Positions 42,998 through 52,058 of a stretch of DNA of 64,000 nt are shown one piece after another. The stretch lies in assembly GCF_963855985.1 (NCBI RefSeq), contig NC_087118.1, forward strand, positions 10,808,501-10,872,500. The letters run 5' to 3'. The notes beneath the pieces were generated by a model. That model worked only from the letters and a program-made list of their open reading frames with translations, did not search any database and was not told the DNA's origin. The DNA is from Ostrinia nubilalis. Its lineage: Eukaryota; Arthropoda; Insecta; Lepidoptera; Crambidae. Position numbers and translations under genes: made by a program. How positions within the stretch are numbered: the first letter of the stretch is position 1; each line of letters starts with the position of its first letter.

Positions 42998-44118
42998 TCC
43001 ATAACTTTTTGTCTCTTTCAGGTATTTTGATATTTTCTTTACAGCGTTCCAGTGGGAATCATCATAGGAATGTAAGTATCGACTCACCTGGTTTACAGCA
43101 AGCATTATATTAGGTCTGCTCACCGTTGCTGCATGTACAAGTGATCCAACTGCCTCTCGGTAAAGATAACTTTTCTTCAGTGCATTATCAGGCTTCTGCA
43201 ACTTAACATTTGGATCAGCAGGTACATAGTTAGGGTTGGCATCCTGCATGTTGAATTTCTTTAGCAACTGATCAATATATTTGGATTGATGAATAAAAAT
43301 AAAATTATTGTGCTTTTCAATTTGCATCCCAACAAAGTTTGTTGGCACAGAGTATACTTTTATTTCAAAGTTCATTTGCAACTCAGATATCACTTCCATT
43401 ATTGCAGATTTATTTTTACAGAACAGAAGTCCATCATCGACGTAAAGGCACAGATAACATTTGAAATCATTTATTGTTTCAATATAAACACACTGATCTG
43501 CATTGCTTTTCTCAAAACCAAACTTATTGAGAACTGAGTTAAATTTAGTGTTCTAGCATCTAGGTGCCTGTTTTAAACCATATATTGATTTTACAAGCTT
43601 ACATACCTTATTAGAGTTGCAGTTTAGTCCCACAGGTGCTGTCATCAGGATGTTTTCCTTTAACTCTCCATACAAAAAAGCAGTGGTTACATCAAATTGA
43701 ATTATTTCTAATTTTTCTTGAGCTGCAATTGACAACAAAACTCGAATAGAGTCATACCTGACTGTTGGAGAAAACGTTTCATCATAATCAATTCCCTCTT
43801 TCTGTGCATAGCCTTTTGCACACAGACGAGCTTTGTAACGAGGGCCTGTTGGTTCTTCTTTGACTCGAAAAACCCATTTGCTTCTGTTATTTTATGTTTA
43901 CGAACTTTCACTATATTTATCAGGGCTGTACTGGGCCCATAACCTGTTAGAGTAATCGAATTTAGTGGTATTTACTTTGAAATAATAAAAGTTAATAAAG
44001 TACAACAACTGTCTTTTATTGATGCCCACAGAGTAGATAGAAGTAACAAGCTTTCGAAAAAGGCGCGAATTTTACCATAGAGTACAAACATACACAGAAT
44101 AAAAATAATATTTTAACA
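42276..44118 (-). mobile_element. Copia LTR retrotransposon 3, internally deleted
   Basis: 174-bp LTRs at 42276-42449 and 43945-44118 differ at about 2 positions. Target duplication GTTTG (42271-42275, 44119-44123). Primer-binding site GGTTATGGGCCCAG beside the 5' LTR, purine tract GGTAGGAG beside the 3' LTR. The interior is only 1.5 kb: gag, protease, integrase and the start of RT are missing. Confidence 0.95.
42551..43911 (-). pseudogene. Copia element 3 RT-RNase H remnant
   Basis: Three frames: 43911-43708, 43738-43553 ([37 protein letters not shown]) and 43399-42551 (EAVGSLVHAATVSRPNIMLA, then TTEAEFMAACAATEEAMWLR, CKHIDIKYNFIREKYYDNII). The FVDD box region is damaged. A 27-base A-run (plus 42966-42992) with adjoining foreign sequence replaces part of RNase H, and a short stretch encoding TEAEL is duplicated beside it. 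Confidence 0.9.
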
Positions 44119-44194
44119 GTTTGTATGAATGATACTCGAAACTTTCAATGCTGTTATCGCATGATGTTTGTTGAGATATATTTAAAATATTCAT
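44119..44194 (-). pseudogene. Polinton major capsid protein, N-terminal piece
   Basis: ATG at 44194-44192, then ILNISQQTSCDNSIESFEY up to the Copia edge. Frame agrees with the main piece across the GTTTG duplication. The ATG overlaps the stop of the 48-residue ORF (ATGA at 44194-44191). Confidence 0.82.
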
Positions 44195-44337
44195 TTTATT
44201 AAACCAATTAATTTGAGAAATTCTTTATTGGTCTTTGTTAGCTTCTTTTTAAGCTGAAGCGGTCTGTCTTTGTGGAATGTTCTTTTAGAACTGAGTGGAG
44301 TGCGCAATGTAGAAGGATTTTTATTGAAGTTAATCAT
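44191..44337 (-). CDS. 48-aa basic protein between penton and major capsid genes
   Basis: A small complete ORF on the minus strand: ATG at 44337-44335, stop TGA at 44193-44191. It starts MINFNKNPSTLRTPLSSKRT and ends LKKKLTKTNKEFLKLIGLIK. It is strongly basic (about 13 Lys/Arg) with a helical end. Both its start and its stop overlap neighbouring genes by ATGA, which strongly suggests that it is real. By position and charge it could be a core or capsid-cement peptide; no function is proven. Confidence 0.7.
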   Translation of the reverse strand: MINFNKNPSTLRTPLSSKRTFHKDRPLQLKKKLTKTNKEFLKLIGLIK

Positions 44338-45004
44338 TTTTTTCTGAAATGTAAATAAAGTTGTACTTCTTCACCTCGTAAGTTTATCTCTTTGTTTTCA
44401 GCATCCAACAGCCTGATATTGATAGCGCTTATAGAACTTTGATTGACAGGAAAGTAAATTAAATTTTTAGGTATTTCAATTATTCGATAACCAGGTGGTA
44501 CATTAGGCACGAATTCATAAATTATATGGCTTGCTTTTCCGTTCACAAATGAACCACTGACTACATCGCATTCGATCCTCACAATGGTTGTTGATAGAAT
44601 GCTCACAGGATACTTTGATTCAGTACTTATATTTGCATTTATTGTTTGCATTCCAAAACCTAAAATTTTACCATTGAGCTACTTTTATGAAAATGAACGT
44701 CTTTAGAACAAAAAATATTTGTTTTCAACGTGTTATTATTGCAAGTAAGTTTTAATGTAGTGTTCTTGATGTTATTTTTTAAGTAATCACAAATATCCTG
44801 AAGCTCGTAAGACCCTTCAGGAATTTCGATGATCTCATTTTCACCATAGTAAAACTTGTTGTTTCTTTCATCTATGTTGGGAATTGAATTGAAGGTTGAA
44901 AAATATAAAAGACCGCATTCGTAGTCCTCTCGAAGCTCTAAAGTCGGTGAATAATTTGTTGTTAAGGAGGCTCCTGTTCCGGTTATAGACACAGTGAAAG
45001 ACAT
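44334..45004 (-). pseudogene. Polinton minor capsid (penton-like) protein, one frameshift
   Basis: Two frames of one gene. 45004-44660 gives MSFTVSITGTGASLTTNYSP, TLELREDYECGLLYFSTFNS and YELQDICDYLKN. 44651-44334 gives TIVRIECDVVSGSFVNGKAS, HIIYEFVPNVPPGYRIIEIP and LRGEEVQLYLHFRKK. These are the conserved blocks of the single jelly-roll penton-type protein of Polintons, which would sit at particle vertices. A single-base indel near 44660-44680 (around the GCTCAATGGTAAAATT stretch) separates them; the linking residues are readable in the third frame. Confidence 0.85.
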
Positions 45005-45034
45005 TATTATACTGACACTTTTATTAAACTTTTA

Positions 45035-45396
45035 TTAAATTTTCCAATAATTTCTTAAAAATTTCAGACACAAATGACCACAGTTTATTGTACCAAAGGC
45101 TTGATGTCGTACATAATTATAGTTTATAGATAAGTTACTAAAATATTTGACTAATTCTAATGGTGGTTTTAAATTACCAAAACTGTCATAATATTCAACA
45201 TAATCATTTTGCTTTACAAAGGCTACCCAATGTGTACCAGGATTTTTATTACTATCCAAATTCATGATTGCACATTCTATCTTCTTAGGTTTCGCAGGTA
45301 ATGTATCTCTCATGAATACACCACGAAAGAATGGAATATCACTAGCATGTTCTAATATATCCAAGTTAGTGAGCGCACGTCTAGGTAGCCGCTTAA
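45035..45396 (-). CDS. Polinton maturation protease (adenovirus-type cysteine protease)
   Basis: Open frame with IPFFRGVFMRDTLPAKPKKI, catalytic His in GTHWVAFVKQ, YYDSFGNLKPP and catalytic Cys in TINCGHLCLKFL. This is the Ulp1/adenain-like protease that would process capsid proteins. No ATG is seen at the expected start; the frame continues upstream through LIKRLPRRALTNLDILEHAS, and a CTG stands where a Met would be expected (about 45396). Either the start was mutated or it uses a non-ATG start. All else looks intact. Confidence 0.85.
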
Positions 45397-45451
45397 TCAG
45401 TTTTTTGAGGGATTGAGATATAAACCGGCTCCTTTTTTATGAGGCTTTATA
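45397..45451 (-). pseudogene. Polinton PLA2/hydrophobic protein, C-terminal piece
   Basis: Encodes KPHKKGAGLYLNPSKN and stops at 45399-45397. It is joined in frame to the 48130-48428 piece across a TA duplication. Confidence 0.7.
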
Positions 45452-48127
45452 TAGGGTCCTTCTAAATCAGCTACGTTCCGTTTAATGGGAGCATGTATAC
45501 GTCACACTGAATACGTTCCCAAAGTTTGAGCCAAAAATTCAGGCTAGTTTCCGAGATAATTAAGGAAACAACTTCATTTCTTATCAACCCAATACAACAC
45601 CCTGTTCAGCTGATTCACTACTACACTGACAAAAATCCGCACGCACACGAGCTTACGTAATGGCCGCCATTGCGCTTGTGCTGCCGTTGGGCCACTGGCC
45701 GCGAACACAAGAGTGCCGCCGGACGACGGACCGGCGGGCGGCGCCACACAAGCTATTCTAGGGCTACTACTAGTTATTTAAGGAATTAAATTAAGCAGAA
45801 AATTAAAGTTTATTTTATTTGGTAACATAAAAAAATCTTATGTGGTAAGTACTTATTTAGTGGCCTTAATGGAATGATGTTTATTCAAAAGTTCGTTAAA
45901 ATACCTTTGCGCTTGCAAAAATCTTTTATTTCAAACGTAGCAACGAAACGAAGCAAAAAAGTTAGTTGCCGAAATCAATGACTTATTTTTATGCCATACA
46001 CAAATGGGATAGTTACCATGACTATGAAATTTAGAATTACGGTTATTATTACGATAAAGCAGGCACATTTTTCATGTTAATTTTAATCGCTTAATATCCC
46101 CTTAGCAAATTAAAAATGTGATTCGTAATTGACTCGATCATAGCAGAAACTAAACGCTATCGAATTATCTACCTGTGATTATCGGCAGTCTTTAGTATTC
46201 CGAAGTAAATAAGTAAATAATTGTTCCCAACTATCAATTTTAAACTGAAATAATAATCATTAAAATCATCGTAGAAACAAAAAAAAATTATAAAAGTAAA
46301 TAATGATAGTTTTATTATTGTTAAGATTAGAAAGAATTTTGGAGTTGACATCTTTATTTATGCGTGGCGGAGTCGGTGGTATCAAAGACAGCCGTCCCTC
46401 ACAATAGCCACCAATAGCCGACCGCGCTAGTGTTGTAAGAACCTCGAGTCTTTAAAGTCTTTATTTCGAGACTTGAGTTTATTTTTAAGACTAGGACTCG
46501 TTAGTCACATGAATAAGGGAATAATTGAGTCTTCCGAGTCCTTTCGAGTATTTTAAGTTCTTTGAGCTAGACTGAATCATGACATGAACTTGAGTTGGTG
46601 TATACTAATAGGCAATAATGAGTGATTTCATATCATCATCCGTATGTTATATCCTAATTGAAAATAAAATAAATCGCACAATACAAATGTAATATCAATA
46701 AAATTGCATTAAACGCAAATAAAATCGAATCAGAAGTATCCATTTAAAGACTGACGATTTTCGTAATCAAAAAGTTAAAACGGTCCAATAAAATAATAAA
46801 CACACAGTCTTAATTCATTGCTATTTTATTTTCTTCAAACTTTTAATAAGTAAGATTCCAAGACTCGAGTGTCGTATCGTACAACACTAGCCGGCGCAGC
46901 AAACGAACTTGCCGCCGCCTTTAGACACGTGCCGCCGGCCGCCGGCTAGCGCAATGTACACTCACCAAAATAAAATTAAGAAATGCAACAAACTTTTTTT
47001 TACTATTCAAATTAAAATTGTGTTTATTGTTAAATCACAGGTACATAAGATAGGTCATAAATAAATACCAAGTTGGAACGGAAATGATTCGGAAATTTTA
47101 TTTAACTAATTAGGTACCTACCTACCTCATCTACTTTTCTATTGTAATAGAAATGATGACATTAACGATTAATTTAAGAATGGACTTTGATTTAGGATAA
47201 ATGGAATATCAATACAAACAAATTGAAGAGTTTTATTTGCTTCAATAGTCTAATTTAATGTTTCTAAATAATTGACTAGGCCATTGAATTACCTTCACAA
47301 AACAATAAGTTTGATTAATTTTTAATTATTATCTGTTATAGGATATTTTACCATGAAATACTCAACACCATAATTTAGATTCGAATCAATTGAAATCGAA
47401 AGCAAGCAGATAAAATAATAAACAAATAAGTTTCTTTTTTGTCGACTGTACGCTTATGCCAACTTTTCGGCTCTTGCTTTGGCGGCGTCGGCGTCTTTGT
47501 GTCAACAAAAGGCGTGCGGCTTGTCGGCATTTGTCGGCGCGTGCGCTTTGATTTAATTCAGTTTTTGACTAGCTTTCTTGTGTGAAGGTGCGTTTTGTAG
47601 TGCTCGTGAAGTGAACTATGACGCACAGGTGCACAAATACAAATAAATTTACTAAGACGCGCCTTAAAAATCATGGCCTTTGCTGGTTGATTTTTCGATG
47701 GTGTCGTGAGTCCGTTTTACTGTGATTAACATAAGATAATAAGGATAGACAACGATATGAGAGTAGGCCTGCAACATTGAAGTGATAGCTCGCCCAATCA
47801 GTCGATCAGCTAATCGGCTATCAGCTGTGACGACTGCTGTGAGTTGTTATGACGTGAGTGTAAACAACAAAAAAGTGTGCAGTGGTAGTGAGCGTTGTGT
47901 GTGTTGTGTCTCGTGTTCCTGTGCAGAATGAATACACTACAGCTTTGTTGTGTGAGTAAAAAATACAGCATGTTCCATTATGTAAGACGAAATGAATTTT
48001 TATTTTTGTTAGAAAATGTAACTTTGTAAAATCATTATAAAACACATACTCAAATTTGGTGAACTTGTTCAGTGTACCGTATAGATGCCCCCATTAAAAG
48101 GAATGTAGCTAGTTTAGAAGGATCCTG
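45452..48127. mobile_element. TA-duplicating element with about 80-bp terminal inverted repeats
   Basis: Left end TAGGGTCCTTCTAAATCAGC and right end (inverse) CAGGATCCTTCTAAACTAGC stay similar for about 80 bp, including TTTAATGGGRGCAT. Flanked by TA (45450-45451, 48128-48129); removing it leaves an open Polinton frame. The 2.7 kb interior has GC-rich patches (45,660-45,760; 46,890-46,950; 47,460-47,560) in AT-rich DNA and no transposase. Confidence 0.85.
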
Positions 48128-48129
48128 TA

Positions 48130-48803
48130 TACAGTCCTTTTCCAAGGGCTACTGCTTCCATCATTCTGTTATGCCTTTCTGATTCCATTAGACTCTTTTG
48201 TGCGGCTTTAGAATCATTAACAGCTTTTACTATACCAGCTGCTCCTCCAGCAAGAGAACCTAAAGCCGATAACCCCGCAAAAATAGGAATAAGTGGTAAA
48301 AGTCCACCACATTTTGGAAGAGGAATACATCGAGGTAATCGTATTCCTTTTTTGTTAGCGAAAAGTTTTTTTGCAGCTGCATTAGCATATTTTATAGCAG
48401 AGTGATTATCTTTAGATTTAATTTTTTTTTATTCTGTTTTTATTTTCTTTATCCCTTTCTTAAATGAAGTTATACCTCGACCGGCTCTGATTTTGGCTTT
48501 CATCGCATTTTTAACTATCCATGAAGCAATTTTTTCTCCTCTTCCAACATCTTTTGATTTTAACCTTTTCTTAGCCATATTTAACAATTCTAAGTCAGCC
48601 TTTTGTCGAGCACCAGAATCTTTATTCAAATAAGCAATATCGTGGTGCATACAAGCCTCGTCCAATTTGTTAATCCCACGGTCGCCTTGAAGTAATCGTT
48701 TCTGAAGTTTAGTTCCTGGACCACAAAATTGATATCCAGGTAAGTGTAACTCAAACGGTAAATGATCTATCAATGTATTAATTATACCACTGCCTCCCTT
48801 CAT
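48130..48803 (-). pseudogene. Polinton phospholipase-A2-like protein with hydrophobic tail
   Basis: Starts at 48803 with MKGGSGIINTLIDHLPFELH. Then the PLA2 calcium-loop-like YQFCGPGTKL and active-site motif DEACMHHDIAYLN, as in parvovirus VP1 and Polinton PLA2 domains, which act on membranes during entry. A TAA at 48431-48429 follows KKIKTE, but the same frame continues with KSKDNHSAIKYANAAAKKLF, a Gly/Ala/Leu-rich membrane-like segment (GGLLPLIPIFAGLSALGSLA) and MMEAVALGKGLY. So one gene carries a nonsense mutation, and its last residues are beyond a TA element (45451-45397). Confidence 0.82.
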
Positions 48804-48879
48804 CGATTATCACAAAGTGAGTTATAGAGGAATTTATGTTTTATTTATATACACATGCACTTTTGTCAACCCAACTGTT

Positions 48880-49704
48880 TTATTTATCACTTAAGCCTAA
48901 CCATTTAACAAAAAGTTTGTTTCCTTTCCTTTTTATAACTTTTTCGATAAGATAAAGATCAGGCAGTGTCGTTTTTTGTAATTCATATCCGTAAAAAGAA
49001 CCAAGAATAATTTGATTGTGTTTATCTTCAATTTGATACGTTTGTGGATTTGTTTGTTTGATTTTTATGATACGAAAAATTTCGGTAGACCAATTAGGTG
49101 TATAACCTTTATAAAAATCTCCTTTGAATTTACTAATACGAACAAAGTCGCCAACTTGAAAAGATGATCGTTTACGCGTTTGTGGCTTTTGGCTTTTAAT
49201 AATATTAGATCTAACAACAATCTCATTGGAATCATTAACATTTATTGGTTTGAATTTTGTAACCCGATGCAGTGTTATTGTACTACAGTACAACTGCATC
49301 TAAATTATTTTTAAACCATTGATAACGACCGCATAAACTAAATATTTTGTAGAGATGTGATTTTATCGTCCTTATTACTCGTTCCACAATTGCAGCCTTT
49401 TTAATAGAGTATGTGGAATAATGATTTATGTTATAACTTTTTGTTAACTGTTTAAAACAATCGTTATAAAACTCTGTACCCAGATCTGTTTGCAAATTTC
49501 TAGGCTTTCGTGTTGATTCGGTAAATATACTTCTCATTGCATTCGTAACACTTTGTTTGGATTTAGATTTCAACGGTCTAACCCATACGTATTTTGAAAA
49601 AGCGTCAATAACAACTAGAACATATTTATATCCTTTATTAAATGATGAATATTTTTGAAAATCCATAAGGTCAGCTTGCCATAAATCATCTATCCCTTTA
49701 ATAA
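48880..49704 (-). pseudogene. Polinton integrase, catalytic core and chromodomain
   Basis: Retroviral-type integrase core: IKGIDDLWQADLMDFQKY, YVLVVIDAFSKYVWVRPLKS, LQTDLGTEFYNDCFKQL (DDE residues), ERVIRTIKSHLYKIF. After damage at about 49275-49300 (a TAG and a frame change around YNNT) the C-terminus continues with FQVGDFVRISKFKGDFYKGY and a chromodomain-like LYLIEKVIKRKGNKLFVKWL. Integrates the Polinton DNA. The N-terminal piece is at 51015-51095. Confidence 0.88.
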
Positions 49705-51014
49705 GGCATGTATTTAAATGATCTTTTTAAATTAGCAAAAATGACAAATAAAAAATCTAAATGGTCATCTATTTTAATGATTGATCCTCTTTCTTTGAGA
49801 CATAAAATAAATGAAATCGATCGATATTTTAATCTCTTTTGAACTACGCAAAAAATTATTGAGATGTAAAAATTATATCTGATCGTTACTTGTTGGTCCT
49901 CAAAAATAAAAGAAATGAGCACCAAATATTCAATATTGTGATACTTTTTTAAATAATTCGATTTGTATAAATTATTTTTTGTCTATATCAAATAATCTTC
50001 AAAATAATTATGTTATGGTACTTATTTTTATTAAGTTGTAGTCAAAGGATGGAAACTATTTAAAGGCACTTGATGTTCAAAGATTTATTTTTTATTAAAA
50101 AAGCATACTTAACACGTTCACACTGCGTTATCGGGTCGAATTGACCTTAGGTGCTGGATGCGTTGGTGCGGGATGGATATATTCGGTCTTTTCAGTAGTA
50201 CGAAAGATACATATTGTTTTGCAATTGTTTCGTCAAACGCAGTAAATATTTGAAAAAAAAAAAACTTATCAGGTCCTTACGACCCGATGTCGCACTAAAA
50301 GTAAACAAATATCGTATAGTGCTTTTATCGTGTCTAATCGACCCGTTGACAGATGACTTTATGGTCACTGATCACGGTCGAGATCGGTATAGGTACTAAG
50401 AGAAAATCAACCTTGCGATTTGAAAAAAATAAAGAGGTAAAAATTATGATGTCGGGTTCAGGGATGACAGAAGGAAGAAATTATTTTACATAGCGTCTCT
50501 AGTCCCAAACTAAGCAAAGCTTGTAATTTAAACAAACATGGCAATGTACCATTCTGCTTGCTCATTGGCCGCTAAGCCCTTGGCCAACTCAGTAACCAAT
50601 GACGAACGATTGTCACTCAACCACAAAGTACCGCGTAAATTAAAAGATATTTTTTAATTAAAAATATTAACCAATAATATTTTTAGTTAGATCAAATATA
50701 TTTTAAAGTTTAGTTATACATAGATCGAAATGTATTTATTAGGTGATCAATATTAAAAGGCAAACTTGGTATAAAAATCATCAAATTAACAAAATTAAAG
50801 ATCAATAACTAAAAAAGAGGATCAAATATTATTTTTGTTTACCAAATATTAAAAGAGTATGTTAAACATCATCATTCATAATTTATCCGTAGATCAACTA
50901 ATATAGACCCAATAATTAATATAAAGATAAAATATAATAAAATACATCATTTATTTTTAAAAGTGCACATACAAAAAAGATCAATTAGTTTTTAGAGGAT
51001 CAAATAATATTGTC
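49705..51014. mobile_element. Unclassified element with 11-bp target duplication
   Basis: Flanked by CCCTTTAATAA at 49694-49704 and 51015-51025; the integrase frame is open across the join. It is AT-rich and noncoding. The right 370 bp has about eight copies of RGATCAA-like words, and the left end has inverse forms (TTGATCCTC). Ends GGCATGTATTTAAATGATC and (inverse) GACAATATTATTTGATC are weakly alike. An 11-bp duplication would fit a Mutator-like element or a retroposon; class open. It holds a piggyBac-like zone near 50110 (TTAACACGTTCACACTGCG). Confidence 0.75.
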
Positions 51015-51095
51015 CCCTTTAATAATCGTATGTCGACGGATGAAATTTCTTCTCGCTGCTTTGTGTAGCTCGTTGACTATATCTTGTTTACTCAT
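51015..51095 (-). pseudogene. Polinton integrase, N-terminal piece
   Basis: ATG at 51095-51093, then SKQDIVNELHKAARRNF to the duplication. It overlaps the fibre-like stop codon (ATGAGTAA). The Arg-rich end before the catalytic core matches Polinton integrases. Confidence 0.8.
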
Positions 51096-51438
51096 TCTTG
51101 ATAGATTTTGCTGCAATCATCCTATCGATTTCTTCTTTCGTGTAATAAAATGTAGATAAATTATTAGTTGTTAATTTTTCCAAATTATTAAGATACTTCT
51201 TAATATTACTTTGAATGGTTTTCAATTCATTTTTTAAATCTTGAACACATTTATCCACATACTCTTTATTTACAGCCTCGTCATCGTTTTTAGGAGTTGG
51301 TAGTCCTTTTAATCTCGATGATTTTAAATCAAAGTCGCCTGTATCTGATCTTACTAATGTGTCATCTGTAAGAATATTAGTAAACTCAGACAGTCGTAAA
51401 CGCTTATGAACGTGATGACCAAATTTATCTATATTCAT
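51088..51438 (-). CDS. Fibre-like coiled-coil protein of Polinton
   Basis: 116 residues: MNIDKFGHHVHKRLRLSEFT, then DFDLKSSRLKGLPTPKNDDE, AVNKEYVDKCVQDLKNELK and a coiled coil. The pattern LPTPKNDDEAVNKEYVD resembles phage tail-fibre segments. Such proteins occur in Polintons and may be attachment spikes. Its ATG overlaps the previous stop by ATGA. Intact. Confidence 0.7.
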   Translation of the reverse strand: MNIDKFGHHVHKRLRLSEFTNILTDDTLVRSDTGDFDLKSSRLKGLPTPKNDDEAVNKEYVDKCVQDLKNELKTIQSNIKKYLNNLEKLTTNNLSTFYYTKEEIDRMIAAKSIKNE

Positions 51439-52058
51439 TGCCGTCTGCTCGGCTTCTGTAGTGTAATGGTACTGCCAAACCCTCCTGTTGGAAGCTTTAT
51501 ATATTTTATATCTTTTATGATACCAGCTTCATGCAATTCCTCTATTATTGAATAAATTTCATTTTGTACTCCAGTGTTACCAGCTGCCCATGATCCAAAT
51601 AGTAATTTTAACCTTTCCACTAATTCATTTGGATCATCCCAATAAACCAAATCAGTATCCTTCTTAACTTCTTTCAAAATATCGACACCTTCACCTCGTG
51701 ATAGACTTTCTACACTACTTGTGTGACTTCTAGAGAACTTAAACAAAGGTTTGATCACGTTCATATATTTAAATCCCTTGTTACTGTTTATTGGCTTTGA
51801 TGGATCACAGTTTCGTTTGTGTGCATTGGTATCTATAAGTACTAATTTATAATTTTGTAAGTCCTCATTCGTAATAATTTTTAAATCTGGGATTTTTTTG
51901 TACAACAATTCTTTTAAGCCTGGAGTCTTTTTTAGGCTACGGTTTCCAATTTTTAAAATGCGGTCATCATCATGAACACGCGTATTACCGAGCATCAGCT
52001 TTCCCTTTACATTTCTAATACCATAAGGTACATCACTCATCACTTCAGATGACACCGA
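51435..52058 (-). pseudogene. Conserved acidic Polinton protein, C-terminal piece
   Basis: Encodes MSDVPYGIRNVKGKLMLGNT, ILKIGNRSLKKTPGLKELLY, then VYWDDPNELVERLKLLFGSW and NEIYSIIEELHEAGIIKDIK. The DDPNELVERL and IIEELHEAGII blocks are conserved in Polinton-encoded proteins of unknown role. It is separated from its N-terminus by an RTE LINE. Confidence 0.78.

Noticed and set aside
47821..48045. 74-aa minus ORF with Thr/His runs
   Set aside because: Low-complexity translation inside a noncoding transposon interior.
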